64,000 nt of DNA. Origin: Mycocentrospora acerina (lineage: Eukaryota > Ascomycota > Dothideomycetes > Pleosporales). This document shows, in pieces, positions 1 through 11,809 of this stretch. The stretch lies in contig JAKUHH010000148.1 of assembly GCA_022701365.1 (NCBI GenBank), positions 186,001-250,000 of the forward strand, in the 5' to 3' direction. Every line of letters starts with the position of its first letter. The stretch's first letter is position 1. The notes under the pieces were generated by a model that did no database searches, was not told the DNA's origin, and saw only the letters and a program-made list of their open reading frames with translations. Position numbers and translations under genes: made by a program.

Positions 1-1747
1 CATGTGGAAAATCCAAATTGGAGAGCTGGGAGAAAGAGTCAGAAAATGTGTGGCTTGGGAAGAAATTAAGTCAAGAAGCCGTCAGAGTCAAGACGAATTT
101 ACGGCGAGGCTTTCCCCAGAGTTGCGTTTTACTTGTTGAAATTCATCCTCGTATACAAGCGAACATCCGTCACACTTGAACCTCGCACTAAACAGATAAC
201 TACAAATACCATTAGCCAACTTTTATTTTTATTGACATTACTTACCGACATCCGTCTCAAATTGTTCAATCACCGCTGGCGCCAGAGATTGACAAATTTA
301 ACATAAAACTTGAAAACACTGATGCTTCATGTTAAGTGGTATTAGTCACCAATAGATATGATATAGATAAGCATCCATTGTAAGGAGGAATAGTTAATTG
401 GAGGAGGAGACCATGCTCAGCTTCCAGGACAAAACCACAAGCCTCTACTAATTCACAAGTCACCTACATAGAGCTGCCCTAAGGGTCTGTCGTGAATATT
501 TTGCGAAGCGTTGATTCTTCTATGAAAACGAGGTAGATATGCTAAGTAATTGCTGAGTGCGTACAGCGTTGTATCAAGCACCGACAGTGATATGCAACAC
601 CTGCGCATACCTTAATTCTGGGTCAGTTATGAATATCTCAAGATCATGTAACTCTCTATATTCAAGACGAAAGGTCTCAATGTTCGCATATTTTGCGAAG
701 ATTGAGAAGTAACATAAACTCCAATTCATAAATTACCTCAACACCAATTTCGTAAATATGCGTATTGTCTTGTATTTTGAACAAATGGATGGTTTTTTGA
801 GAGTGGAGATGTAAAAAGGATTTTCGTCGATTGTTCGTACCCTCAACCAAGTGCAGTTAGGATACTATTTCAAACATACAATCGGAAGCCTAGATAAAAA
901 GGGTTACAACGTGTTCATCCAGCGAGTTTCTCTGTTCCAAATCACGCAGAAATGCGCACTGGATAATTTTTTGATTTTGTAAAATAAAAAAGGCCTTGGA
1001 ACGAGTGATTCGGCGAGAAGCATTGGAAAAAGGTTCGGGATAGTCAGGCGCCAGACAAAGTTGGATCATTCCTTGGGATTTGCGAATTGTTTTCTCCCCG
1101 TCAATTCATCTCGGGGGGATCTACAGCTGAGCTTACTAAGTGAGGCGACATGGTCTTGAAGACAGCCATTAAAGAAATCTGTAGAATACATGAGCCAGAA
1201 GGGGAAATAATATGAGCTTTGAATCTATCCTTGTAAAAAAAAATGTCTCACAATGCGCTACGGACAAAATAACTTTGAGCATTGCAGGTTAATACATGAC
1301 AGACTTACATATTGGAAGATCTAAATAGAAAAGAAAAAGAAAGAGGGACTATAACTATAATCTACTAAACCTTTCAGCTCATCTCTAATGATTCAACCTG
1401 TCCGTACCAAAATCTTGCATCGTTCTAATCTTTGAGCATGTTTTTCGGCTGCAGAAAATGAAGGCAACATCGCTTGAGTATATCTCCGCTTTTATGAGAA
1501 GGGGGAAAGAAAGATATGGTTACATGTTTATGAATATCATCACATATACTTTACAAACAGAGGATATGACCTCGATGGCATTCGAATTGAAGAATTATAT
1601 ATTTGAGTTGTAGATGACGGAATACGGAGACAAAAAGCTCTATTAGCATTTAATGTCTACCTTCAACACTGCATCTAGTGAAATTGCCAAGTCCTTCACA
1701 TATTACTGTCAACCTACAATCCACTTCACTCAAGTGTGACCAATCAT
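1..1747. other. AT-rich intergenic region, no gene seen
   Basis: No open frame of useful length and no recognisable exon occurs on either strand. The stretch is AT-rich with many scattered stops. It lies downstream (3' side) of the minus-strand DUF1760 gene. I see no RNA gene and no terminal inverted repeats. Confidence 0.6.
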
Positions 1748-3760
1748 TCACAACATCTTTACACCCTCCACCCACTCAATAACCTTTTCCAATAACCCCA
1801 CATCTGCTTTTGCCTGCTCCAGCCCCTCCTCATCATCGACGCCCAAATCGCCTCCTCCTTCCGCCAATTCCGCCTGAAACCGCGTCGAAGCCTCCTTGAG
1901 TGGCCCAACATACAATTTTAGATCCAGCTCCTTTACACCAAGCACATCATGTAGCGGTTTCGCCTGCAAAAGCAGGTAATAAAAGTTCAGCGCTGCGACG
2001 TAGAAGCCGAGTTCTTGACGGAACTGCATCCAAGCTTCTGCGAGGTCGACGCTGGAAGAGTATTGGGTGGTGAGATCAGGCCAGAGATATGGCGCGACGG
2101 TAGAAATCGCAGCGGGTGTTGCGAATATGGAGGTTGAGATCTCAGTGTCGTGAGTTGAAGGTTGGGCTTGACCTTGTAGGACATGTGCGTTGGCCTCAAG
2201 GGTCTCGCCCTTTAGCCACGACACTGCACTTGCTTTGAGGTTCTCGTATGGGCAGTGCTCAAGTGTGTCACGGATAAATGTCAGACGGACAAGGTCATGC
2301 GGGTGCGATCTCAGGGCAGTAGTTGTGAGGTAGTGTGCGTGGCCGCGGAGACTAGGCGACGCTGTGTTGGCCGAAATGAGCGAGACAGTCTGGAGGTACT
2401 TTGCAAATGCCTCATCATCTGTGGGCTCGCCAACATTGTTCTTCTCGAGCGCGATAAGACCGAGCGCAAGGATGGTGTCGAGAAGCGCTTCAGGTTCTAG
2501 ACCAACAGTCTGTGGACCGAGGGCGCCGACAAAGTTATTCAGTATTGTTAAGTGCTCAGGGAACAGTGAGATGGATGATGATTCGTCATCCTTAGCTGCT
2601 GCGTACAGGTCTTGCTTGACATTCCGTGCTGTGAAAAGTATCAAAGCGCCGGTTCGCGAGAGAGGAATGTCCTCAGCTGAAGCAGGTGGCTCATCCTCAG
2701 ATCCTGGAGGGCCTCGCTTCTCAGTCTCATCATTCATAACCGTCTGCGCAAGCTCTTCCTTCTTCAGTCCCAAGTCTTCAGTTAACGCAACAATCTGACC
2801 AAGAATGGAAGCCCTAGTCGAAAGATCCTCGTCTTTTGCAAATCGGTCCGCATATTTTTGGTAGTTGGGCTTGTTCGGAATCCTTGATGGCTCGTACTTC
2901 TCCATCAGCCTGCTTGACCAGGATAGACCGGGGACGTCGTCATCAGAAGTCAACGACAGAACGTAATCTTCAAGAATATGCGTGATAAAAGAAAGAAGTA
3001 GCCGATTGACAAGACTTCTCTCGTCAGTCGTTGGCGGTTCACTCTGGGCTTCTGGATCTGGTTCTGAGAGACCGGTCCCCGTTCGAAGTAGGTTCGCACT
3101 GCTGCGTCTTGAAGGCAGATGCGGTCTCTTAGTACCAGAAAGTGTTTTGACGAGTTTAATGGCGGATAGTGTGAGCTCTTCGATGTGAGTATTCGCCTTG
3201 TTAAACGCGAAAAGCACCGCTTGTAGACTCGTCGAAAGGAATCGGCTAGGGTACTTTGTCTTGACTCTACCGTGTAACACTGCCAGCAATTCAAGCAAAA
3301 TCTGGAACTTCAGCACTGGTAGTGGCGGCAGTATCGTCCGGGGCAGTCCAGGCGTTGTGCTCGACTCTCCCACCTCGACCTCTGGAATCTTGAGCTGGCG
3401 CCCACTTTCCTGCTCCCTGTCCTCATCTTCGTCGTCTGTATCCTGACGCGGATCTTCATACTCAAGTAATCGTAGAGCTTCTGTGACTTTCAAAATGCAT
3501 TCTCTAGGGTTGCCCTTTGTAGCGATGGCTCGCAAACAATCCTCTGAAGTCGGCAGGAACGGCAGGAGTAGATGAATCAAATCCCAGCCAATATCTGCAG
3601 TCAATTCCTTATCCTGGAGGATATCGTGCAGAACTGGAAGGTTCTCCTCAGAGAGATTGTACTCGATGATAGTCAGATACGTGATCGGATCCGTAGCGGG
3701 TGGGCGAGCAGTCAACAGAGGGTTCTCTTCCTTCTGGCCTTGGTCCTGTGTCTCCGCCAT
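1748..3760 (-). CDS. YAP1-binding protein family (DUF1760, Ybp1/Ybp2-like)
   Basis: Single-exon gene of 670 residues. The N-terminal half (PITYLTIIEYNLSEENLPVL, then DIGWDLIHLLLPFLP and a TKGNPRECILKVTEALRLL segment) matches my recollection of the fungal Ybp1/Ybp2 (DUF1760, glomulin-like) family. In yeast Ybp1 binds the Yap1 oxidative-stress transcription factor and Ybp2 is linked to the kinetochore; the role here is inference from family. The protein looks alpha-helical and repeat-like with acidic loops (DTDDEDEDREQESG; ETEKRGPPGSEDEPP). No signal peptide or membrane segment is seen. The open frame continues 33 nt upstream only through a TTG, so the ATG at 3760, in good context (ACAATGGCG), is chosen. 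It is divergent from LSM3, with 327 nt between the start codons. Confidence 0.82.
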   Translation of the reverse strand: MAETQDQGQKEENPLLTARPPATDPITYLTIIEYNLSEENLPVLHDILQDKELTADIGWDLIHLLLPFLPTSEDCLRAIATKGNPRECILKVTEALRLLEYEDPRQDTDDEDEDREQESGRQLKIPEVEVGESSTTPGLPRTILPPLPVLKFQILLELLAVLHGRVKTKYPSRFLSTSLQAVLFAFNKANTHIEELTLSAIKLVKTLSGTKRPHLPSRRSSANLLRTGTGLSEPDPEAQSEPPTTDERSLVNRLLLSFITHILEDYVLSLTSDDDVPGLSWSSRLMEKYEPSRIPNKPNYQKYADRFAKDEDLSTRASILGQIVALTEDLGLKKEELAQTVMNDETEKRGPPGSEDEPPASAEDIPLSRTGALILFTARNVKQDLYAAAKDDESSSISLFPEHLTILNNFVGALGPQTVGLEPEALLDTILALGLIALEKNNVGEPTDDEAFAKYLQTVSLISANTASPSLRGHAHYLTTTALRSHPHDLVRLTFIRDTLEHCPYENLKASAVSWLKGETLEANAHVLQGQAQPSTHDTEISTSIFATPAAISTVAPYLWPDLTTQYSSSVDLAEAWMQFRQELGFYVAALNFYYLLLQAKPLHDVLGVKELDLKLYVGPLKEASTRFQAELAEGGGDLGVDDEEGLEQAKADVGLLEKVIEWVEGVKML

Positions 3761-4087
3761 TGTCGCAGCCGCTATCAGGTGTCGTGATTCCAAATCGTGG
3801 GTTATTCGTAATGGTAGTCTTTTGTCCAGCGAAAACTCAGCCCTGTTGCTCGTCGATGTCTTGATTCAACGCAAAATGTCGAAGGGACCTGTCTGCTGTC
3901 TGACGTAAGGGCGCAGCTCGCCCGCACTAGTCCCCTTCAGCCTCTAGCCCGCCCGCTGTTCCCCCGCCCCGCCAAGACGATCGTAGCTGCTGCCAAAGTT
4001 CACTCGGGACCTAGCAAAGCAACAGCGTCAACACAACACCGCGAAGCTCCGCCCATCACCCCCCCGTAAACCCTCCTACCTACCGCC
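3761..4087. promoter_or_regulatory. Shared divergent promoter region (DUF1760 / LSM3)
   Basis: The 327 nt between two start codons on opposite strands must hold both upstream regions. The middle (about 3930-3990) is rich in GCCCGC and CCCCGCC runs. No clear TATA box is seen. Bidirectional use is inferred from gene orientation only. Confidence 0.5.
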
Positions 4088-4551
4088 ATGGACGAAAAAG
4101 AAGAGACCAACGAGCCCCTCGATCTCGTGCGCCTGTGCATCGATGAAATTGTCATTGTGAAATTGCGCGGTGACCGCGAGTTGAAGGGGAGACTACACGT
4201 ACGTTTTCTCCTGTGGCGTACGAGGAAAACACAGAAATTGACCAAGCCGCAGGCATACGACTCACATTGCAATCTCGTGCTCGGCGACGTTGAGGAGACA
4301 ATATACATTGCGGAGGAGGAGGAAGACGACCAGGAGCCGCGCGTGCGGACAGTCAAGAAGCAGAGCGAGATGCTGTTTGTGCGAGGTACGTGGGAGACAA
4401 GGCGAGAGCAGCGTCTGCGGTGTACAGATTTGTCGCTTTACGTCATGCTGGACAGCGAAGCGCATTTCACATGGCAGAGAACTCCTCGCTGACGCTTTAA
4501 GCAGGTGATTCAGTAGTACTGATTGCGCCGCAAGAGGGAGCCTCGCAGTGA
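4088..4551 (+). CDS. LSM3: U6 snRNA-associated Sm-like protein LSm3
   Basis: Three exons, 4088-4198, 4253-4385 and 4505-4551, encode 96 residues, the usual LSm3 length. The protein begins MDEKEETNEPLDLVRLCIDE and contains the Sm1 motif (IVIVKLRGDRELKGRLHAYD), the Sm2 region (MLFVRGDSVVLIAP) and the acidic loop between them that is typical of Lsm3. Both introns have GTACGT donors, and every junction keeps frame (phases 0 and 1). Lsm3 is a subunit of the Lsm1-7 ring (cytoplasmic mRNA decapping) and the Lsm2-8 ring (U6 snRNA in splicing). Edc3, encoded about 15 kb away, acts in the same decapping pathway, but the distance makes a functional cluster unlikely. Confidence 0.95.
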
Positions 4552-5923
4552 GATTTTCTCGCGGTGCGGTCCTTGCAAGAGTAGCCTGCAACGAGCCAAG
4601 TATGGCGAGCGTTGACAAACGGCACGCTGGTCAACAAACACAGTCCTGGTCATAATTGAGATACCCGAGCGACGAGGCGGCGCACTGGATGTGATTGGGA
4701 AAGAAAAAAAAATAGCGTGGGAATGGGAAAAGAGAGCTCGATAACACAGTACTGGGTGCAGAGCCGGTGCAATGATTGGAGGTTGAGAGGAAGGGGTGTG
4801 GCCGAGAGCTGGGTTAGAGGATTTACACGCCATATTCCAAACCAAAATGAAGCCGCTATGCTGCCAATGTGCAATACTCAACGCTACCACCATGTCATTC
4901 TGCCCGACCGTATGCCACTCCGAGAACCAAGCGTGCCATGTGTAGCGGGGATCGAAGAAATAGGGCTGTAGTCCGACGAAGCTATTGGTGGTGCGAAGCA
5001 GAACAAAGTCCTCGTTCGCACCCACAAGTTCATAAAAATGGCCTTTACAGCTCTCATATTCAAGACGCAGCATCACTTCAATGACAGACACATTGATCAG
5101 AAAGATACTAGCATTATTGGCCTCTCTTGAATTACCAGTAAGTATATCGGGTATAAACACCATGAGCGCCATCGCAAAGAAAAGAGAGTCCCCCACCAAA
5201 CCAGGACAGCACCCATAGGTGTGCGTAATATATGTCTCTAGTTTCCCACCAAACCCATCCGTAGCACCAAGAAAGCATCCGCCCAAGAGTCGACCAAAAG
5301 AGGTGCAATGACCAAAAAGAAAAAGGAAACTGAGGCTTCGGCTTCGGCTTCGGCGAATCGCCATTGTAGCTTTGGAGATTAAACTAACGCGGTGAATAAA
5401 GTGTACTGTTCATGACTTCGTGTCGTCGTATCGAGCAACCAAAGCTCTGGTGATCCGGCACGCTCCCGATGCTCGAAAGAAAAAAAAAAGGTTCCAAGGA
5501 AAATGAGACTGTTGTGAGTTTGCGCTCCTTCATTGAATAGCAATCTACCACCATAGGTGGCAAAGATTGTGTCGAAGGGGGTTGAGACGCTAGCTTATGA
5601 AACTGTAGACGCCGTGTGCGCCATGCCTGAATGAAGGTGGAGGTGCTGTTTGCTGAGAATGTTGTTGAAGTGGTGCCTGCTGATCCAAAAAGCCGCCATA
5701 GCGTTTGGAGTTGTCGGAGAACAATAAACAAGAATGGAGAAGGTTCCGGTGATGGCCATGATTGTGGTGATACTGGGATGTAGCGAAAGTGCTGCCTTGG
5801 ACTGTTGGGCTCTTGACTGACTGATGTGCGTGGGCGATATGACTGAAGTGCATTGTCATGCGGCCCCTGCAAATTTGGTCAGACAACGGCCAAGTCAGAA
5901 CCATGCAGAGAGAAGTGGGCAAT
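4552..5923. other. Intergenic region between LSM3 and cyclin B 3' ends
   Basis: LSM3 and cyclin B converge here, so this is mainly 3' sequence. A minus-strand open frame (4510-5364, 284 codons) overlaps LSM3 exon 3 and matches no family I know. A second minus-strand frame (5384-5872) lies next to the cyclin stop. I do not call either as a gene. The region has several purine-rich tracts (for example A-runs near 4706 and 5480). Confidence 0.5.
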
Positions 5924-7995
5924 TCACTTTCGTCTCCAGGTCTGACCAGCAAGACTGTCTCGAGAAACGAAAGGAAGCGAGAAGCCCTTGGAGAGTTCGG
6001 TCTCGACAAAGACAGACGCACGCTTATAGCGTTTGTCGGTGTACTTTTCATAGACGGCCGCATGGTGCTTCTGTGGGTTATCGCAGCATTCCAGGATGAC
6101 GGATATGAGCTGCCGAAGCTGGCTTAGAGTATATCCAGAGTAATGTACGTGTGATTGTGACTACTCATTGTCAGTACATATGCACGATGGAGACACCAGA
6201 ATAACATACCCAGTCACCCTTCTTCAACATAAAGCGAGCCAACGCATGAGCTCCAGCAGAGAGGAAGCTTGGCACACAGCCAACAAAGCGCTCGTCCATG
6301 ACAGTAATCTCGAGGAAATACTTGGCCAGTGTTCGAGTCTCGAGGTCGTAGTCATCAGCTTTGCTGATACGGCGCAGAAAGCTCATAGGCCCTGGCCAGC
6401 CCAGTTCGAATTGAAGCATGCTAAGCATGAAGCGTTCGGCCTTGAGGACCTCGTCGGCAGTGTAAGCACCGTCAACCATATACACAATCTCCTGGACCGA
6501 TGGGCAGTTGATCTCTTCATACTTGGCGGCGACGAAGAGGGCAGTGGCACCGACAAGCTGCAGCTTGCCAAGAGAAACGACCTTGCAGGACAGGAACCGG
6601 TCGACGTAGTTGACAGCAAGAAAAAGCGTCTCTGGGAGTAGTGTGAAGCGGTTGTGAACCTGAACAAGCCAGTCCATGAGAACTGACCGCATTGACCATT
6701 GAATCTCAGCTTGATGATCCATGTAGGTAGCGTTTGGCTTCATGCGTTCTTCGAGCGAATGCATGTATTCGAAAATCTCATCGCCATATTCAGCGACCAT
6801 GGATGTATCCCATTGCTCATCTTCGACATCCTCCTCTGAACGGTGCGACTCGACAAAAAGTTTCGCAGCCTCGAGCTCACGCTGTGTCTTTGCGGTAATC
6901 CTTGGGGCGAGGACAAGTGTGACACCACCAGTTGTGTTGTCACCTCGCGAACGCAGAGACCTGGCAGTAGTGTAGCCGTCAGCGTCATAGAATTCCTCCT
7001 CCTCGTCTTCATCCCAATACTCGTCTCGGTCGAGACCGCTAAGCGTTTGGGTCTTTGCAATTTCCTCGTTACGCTCCTGCTCAATCACACGCGCTTGTTC
7101 CTCAAGGGCATCCAAGTACTCATGCTTCTCTTCAACCTCGACACGAGTCACAGCAAGCCGGGTATCTAGGTCGACCGTGGATACTTTTTCTTCCTTCGAA
7201 GCAGGGTATGGCTGGGCATGAATGTCACCTGAGGGCATAGTCGATGTCTGTGCTGGTGCACGTTCCACGCTTTGAAATGAGGTTGCCCGGGATAGTAGCG
7301 CTTGACGCGTCGGGACGGGCGCGAGCGTTGTCTCGATAGAGTCGGAGTGTGACTCTTTGAACACGGCCGTGGATTTCTTTGTTGTGATTTTGCGGGCATT
7401 GGCAATCTGACCAACAATGTCGATGGTGACTTGCTTAGGTACCAAGGGCGCGACTAATTCCGCGCCATTAGACGCGGCGACTTTAGAAGTGATGCTTGCC
7501 AAAGGTCGTTGCGCTGGTCGAAGCAGTGCGCCAGGCTGTGCAATCTCTTTGGTCGAGACGGCAGCAGAGTCTTTGAGGATTTCGATTCCCTTCTTCTTGC
7601 CGGCGGCCTGCGCGTCTTCCTTTGCAATGGGTTGCCTCGTAGTATTACTAACGTCTGCGAACACAGTTCGCTTAGCGGCAGCCGCCTTGATGCCACCGAG
7701 CTGCATCAGTGCAGAGAGCGCTGGTGTCGACTTGTTGCGGTTGTGAAGATTCTTTCCTGCGGGGAGCTGAGCCGGCGGCGCGTTCTCGTCGCGAATACGG
7801 AGAGCCCGTGTAGGGCGCTGAGGCTGAGAGAGTGAGTGTCAGTAAAGGCAGAGACGTGGTGGTGTTCGTTGGGGCGAAGGAAAATGATGTAAATAATAAA
7901 AAAAAGGTCAGCTCAACAATGCGACTGATCGCTTATTGAGGCAGCAGGTGAAGGCGTAGGCAAGCATGGAGAGAAAGTCTTACCTTTGCGTCCAT
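5924..7995 (-). CDS. nimE: G2/mitotic-specific cyclin B (NimE/Cdc13 type)
   Basis: Three exons on the minus strand, 7984-7995 (only ATG GAC GCA AAG), 6210-7823 and 5924-6160, give 620 residues. The N-terminus has a destruction-box-like motif RTVFADVSN (residues 56-64), as in B-type cyclins degraded by the APC/C. The cyclin box follows the signature MRSVLMDWLVQVHNRFTLLP and includes YVDRFLSCKVV and AAKYEEINCPSV; the second cyclin fold (ETRTLAKYFLEITVMDERFV) continues across the last intron into HYSGYTLSQLRQLISVILEC. It should activate Cdk1 for mitotic entry. The tiny first exon restores the NimE-like start MDAKPQRPTRALRIRDENAP. The extreme C-terminus is less sure because a second donor (GTCAGA at 5946) and acceptor (5867) could change the last residues. 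Confidence 0.93.
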
Positions 7996-10900
7996 GGCTG
8001 TCGTCTACCAGTCGATTCGAAGAAGTCTCTGCTTGGTGCGGACGCGTGGTGAACAACGACCGTGGCGGAAGAGAGAGATCGGTGATAGGCTTGATAGGGG
8101 CAGCGTGGTGTCGGGGCGCTACAAAACAGTGGTCGCAATAAACAAACTCTCCATCTAACTTGGCGCGATGAGATACACAGGCTGATATTGTCGGGTGGCA
8201 CGGGGTGGTGTTGGGAAGCCGGACTGGAAGCAAATTATATAGAGCTCTGAGAGCTGTGAGCTGCAGGTAAACAAACAGAGAAGGAGCTCTCTCGCTTACG
8301 GCACTTGCAGGGATGTGGTCGCCAAGACGGCTTAACACATCTAGCTTCCCTGGCAACTTTGCGCCGTTTCCAGATGCGTTTGTCGAGAGCGAATACTCTT
8401 CAGGTCTTTGTCGTCTCTGGACATGCATCTGCGTCCGAAACACTAACAAAGGCCTCTGTTTTCGCGTCTTGATGTGCGCATTTGTCCTGCTTTGTCGCTC
8501 GAATGCGCGCTCGCTTGAACGGCGGATCGAAGCCGCAACAGACCATGCGCACGGTTGCATGATTGTCCGAACACCGTTCCGATTGTTAATCTTACGCGCA
8601 GGCTGGACTGCTGAATCCGAGGACTTTGGGTGTGATCGTATTCATGAAACGCGACGTCATCAGTGTGGTACATTTCACTCTGACTGGAGTCGTATGTTGG
8701 CCCAGATGGCGCTGGGCCGCCATGTGAAAGACTGGTGCAAATGGCCTTGCTGTCGCATTGCTAGGTCGAACTCGGATTGTTATAGGACCAACAGCGAGAG
8801 CTGAAACGTCCAAATGTTCCTCTGGAACAAACTCATGACCATACCGGTGATCGTCGAGAGACGCTGATCATCTTTGCACATGTCAAACGATGTGTAATCA
8901 GACTGCCCATGTCTGGTTGACAGCTTTTGACAATTCAGATGACATGACACATGGCAAACATGTGGAAAAGAGTCAAATTAGATTCCTGTTGGTCTCCTGT
9001 TAGATTCCTATTAGGCTTCTTCCACATGTTTTGACAAGCATTCTCATTCTCCGAGTCAGGCGCGTCAATTTACTTCTTGTGATTTCTTATTCACCTCAGC
9101 CTACGTGAATCACAAGAGAGGTAGAAGCAAGAGCAATGATTATCAGTGGGTACATGTCAAAAAGCATATAGTATGGGCATTTCATCTGAAATATGATGAG
9201 AGCACACCAATTGTGTGTGTTCCGACTTCACTTCGTCTTCGTGCAATCATATCGCGCAATTCGTGCATTCATCGCTGATGACTAAGTGAGCTTGGACCAT
9301 CGTTGGGGTTGACGTCATTGTAGATCGCGTCACCAAGGAGAACACCAAAATACTGTTTTCGAATGCGCCGCTCCACACACGATGATTGAAAGCCGAGAAT
9401 AACGACAGAGTGCTTCAAATACATCAGTGGCATCATAAACAGAGATGAGCATGTTTTCTCTCCTCTGTGTGTTGAGTTGTGCTGATAGATGCCTAGACGC
9501 GTGGATGGAGCCGCCAAGGCCCGCACCACACGCGCTAACTCACCAGACCACGTGCTCCATTCATTCTCCCCTTGGCCCATACAAAACACCTCTTCAAGAG
9601 TGACAATTGCCATAACAACCTTGAAAGAGGCTTTTGCACATGCATCGATGGCCTTGTATGCGGGCGCGACCAGTGCGCCGGCGTCGAGTGTGTAGAATTG
9701 GCCCAGCAACAGCATCGTACAGCCTACCATTTGGCGCACTGCCACTGTGTTTCAAACAACCGCCCAGGACTGTTCCCCTCGTGGAGCGTCATCGTCTCAG
9801 GCTCGCCAGTCATGGCGTTTGGAAGTGGTGCAGTTGTTTGGAATAACTGGGTCCCACTCGCTGCTTTGTTGTTACTGCATAGTTCGTCTCCCCGCGGGCG
9901 TTGGGCCGAGAGCTTCACCGACATATTGTGGACCGACAACATCCGTGACGAGATCACAGTGAGCCCACTTTGCGAAAATCGGCTTGTCGAAATATCCGCG
10001 ACCGCTTTCCCGCGCCGGAAGGGCTTGCGCAAAGCGCGGGAGGGCATCGATTCATTGATCGACCCCTCATCCGTTCTACGTAGGCAGGTCATCCATGCTA
10101 CTCTTCGACGTACGTACAGCGCTACGTAGGCCCGCTTTGCGCAACGTGTTTGCGCGCATGCAGGATAAGGAAGCTGAGCAGCACTGAATTGCAGGCGATG
10201 GCGCGCCCTATTGCGCATGTGAACATGTGTGTGTTGTGTGCAGGTAGAGCTGTATTCCGGGTATGGTGGATCGCAAAGTGCGACTTCGCGATCATCCGAG
10301 ACAAGGTTTCGTGCAGGACACTCAACTCTGAACCTTGGAGCTAGCTGCGCAACCGCCAAAGCCTCTCAAAAAGCAAAGTGTGCACAGGCGACTTTGCTTC
10401 TACCCGTCATAAATCACCACGACGCGTGAACCGGTGTTGAGCGTAAACTGTAGAGCGCAGACGTCGCCATTGACACCGAGCACCACTTGCCAACGAATCC
10501 CCAGCGCTTCCCGCAATCTGGGGAACGGGTAGCTCTCCAGCATGCCTAATTATATCTATGCTACGAGGCGACTCGGAAATCAACCTCTTCGAGTGCGCCA
10601 GGGTGTTCTGTGTTGCGCATCACGGTGCTCGTCACGCATGTGGTCTGCTTGTGGAATGGATGCATTCGGCCAACAAAGCGGCGTATCAGCTCGCTGGCCA
10701 GATGCAACTTGCTCTGTAGCAGCAAATATGAAGCTTGTTGTGCGGATCCACCCATCCACGTCCTGCCTGGCTAGCACTCTGCCTGCCGTGAGATGTCTAT
10801 GTGTATGTGTATGCTGGTGTCCAGGCGCTGCTGGGCGCATACATGGAGCTGGCACGCTGAGCGTCCGCACCCGACTGTCAGTGACGTGCGCCAGAGACGG

Positions 10901-11809
10901 CTCTGCGTTGCAAAGTGCTCTCGAGCTCGATGCGCCGCAGCTCTGACTATCTGTGTGCGCCATGCGGTCGTATACCGGTCATTGACTGGGCTGGGGCGCA
11001 TTCCATCGCGCCCAGCCAGGGGGAGGTGCGCCGCAGCATCTGTGGTGCTCTGGCGATATCTACACATTGTGCCAGGCAGTCTAGCATGCGAATGTGCCTA
11101 CCCTCTGGCCAACTTGAATGCAGCAGGAGGTGGTGTTAAGCGGGTCCATGTTGTTGGCGTCGTCTTCGCTAACGATCAGACCTCTGACATCCCTCCTTCT
11201 CCCTCTCCACCACGCACACACGCACCCCAGCTACCTCGTAAGTCTCCCGCCCGTCCATCAAGCGCCCAGCGCCCCTGGAGTCGCCATCCGACGCTCTTGT
11301 CGTCGCGTCCCTGCTTTGCGCGCTCGGCCGCTGACCTGACGATGCAGCCAGCGGCGGTACACGGATCTCCCTCGCAGCGCCCCAGCAGCGCCCACCTGGC
11401 CCGTCAGACACGACTTGAGGTATGTACATGTCTCCCCGTGCGTATGCGACCGCGCCCGCGCCGCCGGCTGTCTTTGATGGCAGCTCGCGGGCGCCCGGGT
11501 CCTGTCGCCGCCGGCTGTGCGCACGGCAGCGGTGACGACCCCCCAACACCACCCGGCCCCTTGAGGCGCCCGTGTGACGACGGGGAGCACCAGGAAGCTC
11601 GCAGACCTCCACCAAGACACACGTGCTAAGACGTCCCCTCGCAGGCTCGACATTGCATCATCCTCGCCCCGGCCGCCACTGCTCCCACCACCGCCAGCCC
11701 TTGCGACACCGGCGGGATCGGTGCATCTGCAAGACGACGCAGACGAGACGCCAGCGCAGAGGCCCAGCAGCACGCCGCACGCAGCCTGCGATACAACGAC
11801 CAGCTAGAC
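7996..11809. other. Long gene-poor region between cyclin B and the Zn2Cys6 gene
   Basis: About 3.8 kb separates two divergent genes. The open frames here (for example 9269-9745 minus, 9572-10129 plus and 10793-11629 plus) have no recognisable domains and overlap each other on both strands, which suggests non-coding sequence. A short direct repeat (AGATTCCTGTT / AGATTCCTATT) lies at about 8980-9015. The last 500 nt (about 11340-11810) are GC-rich and may contain a 5' exon and intron of the downstream gene. The length fits an upstream regulatory region and long leaders. Confidence 0.5.

Noticed and set aside
9269..10359. Open frames on both strands in the cyclin B upstream region (158, 185 and 211 codons)
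   Set aside because: They overlap each other, lack domain resemblance and show no splice-supported extension.
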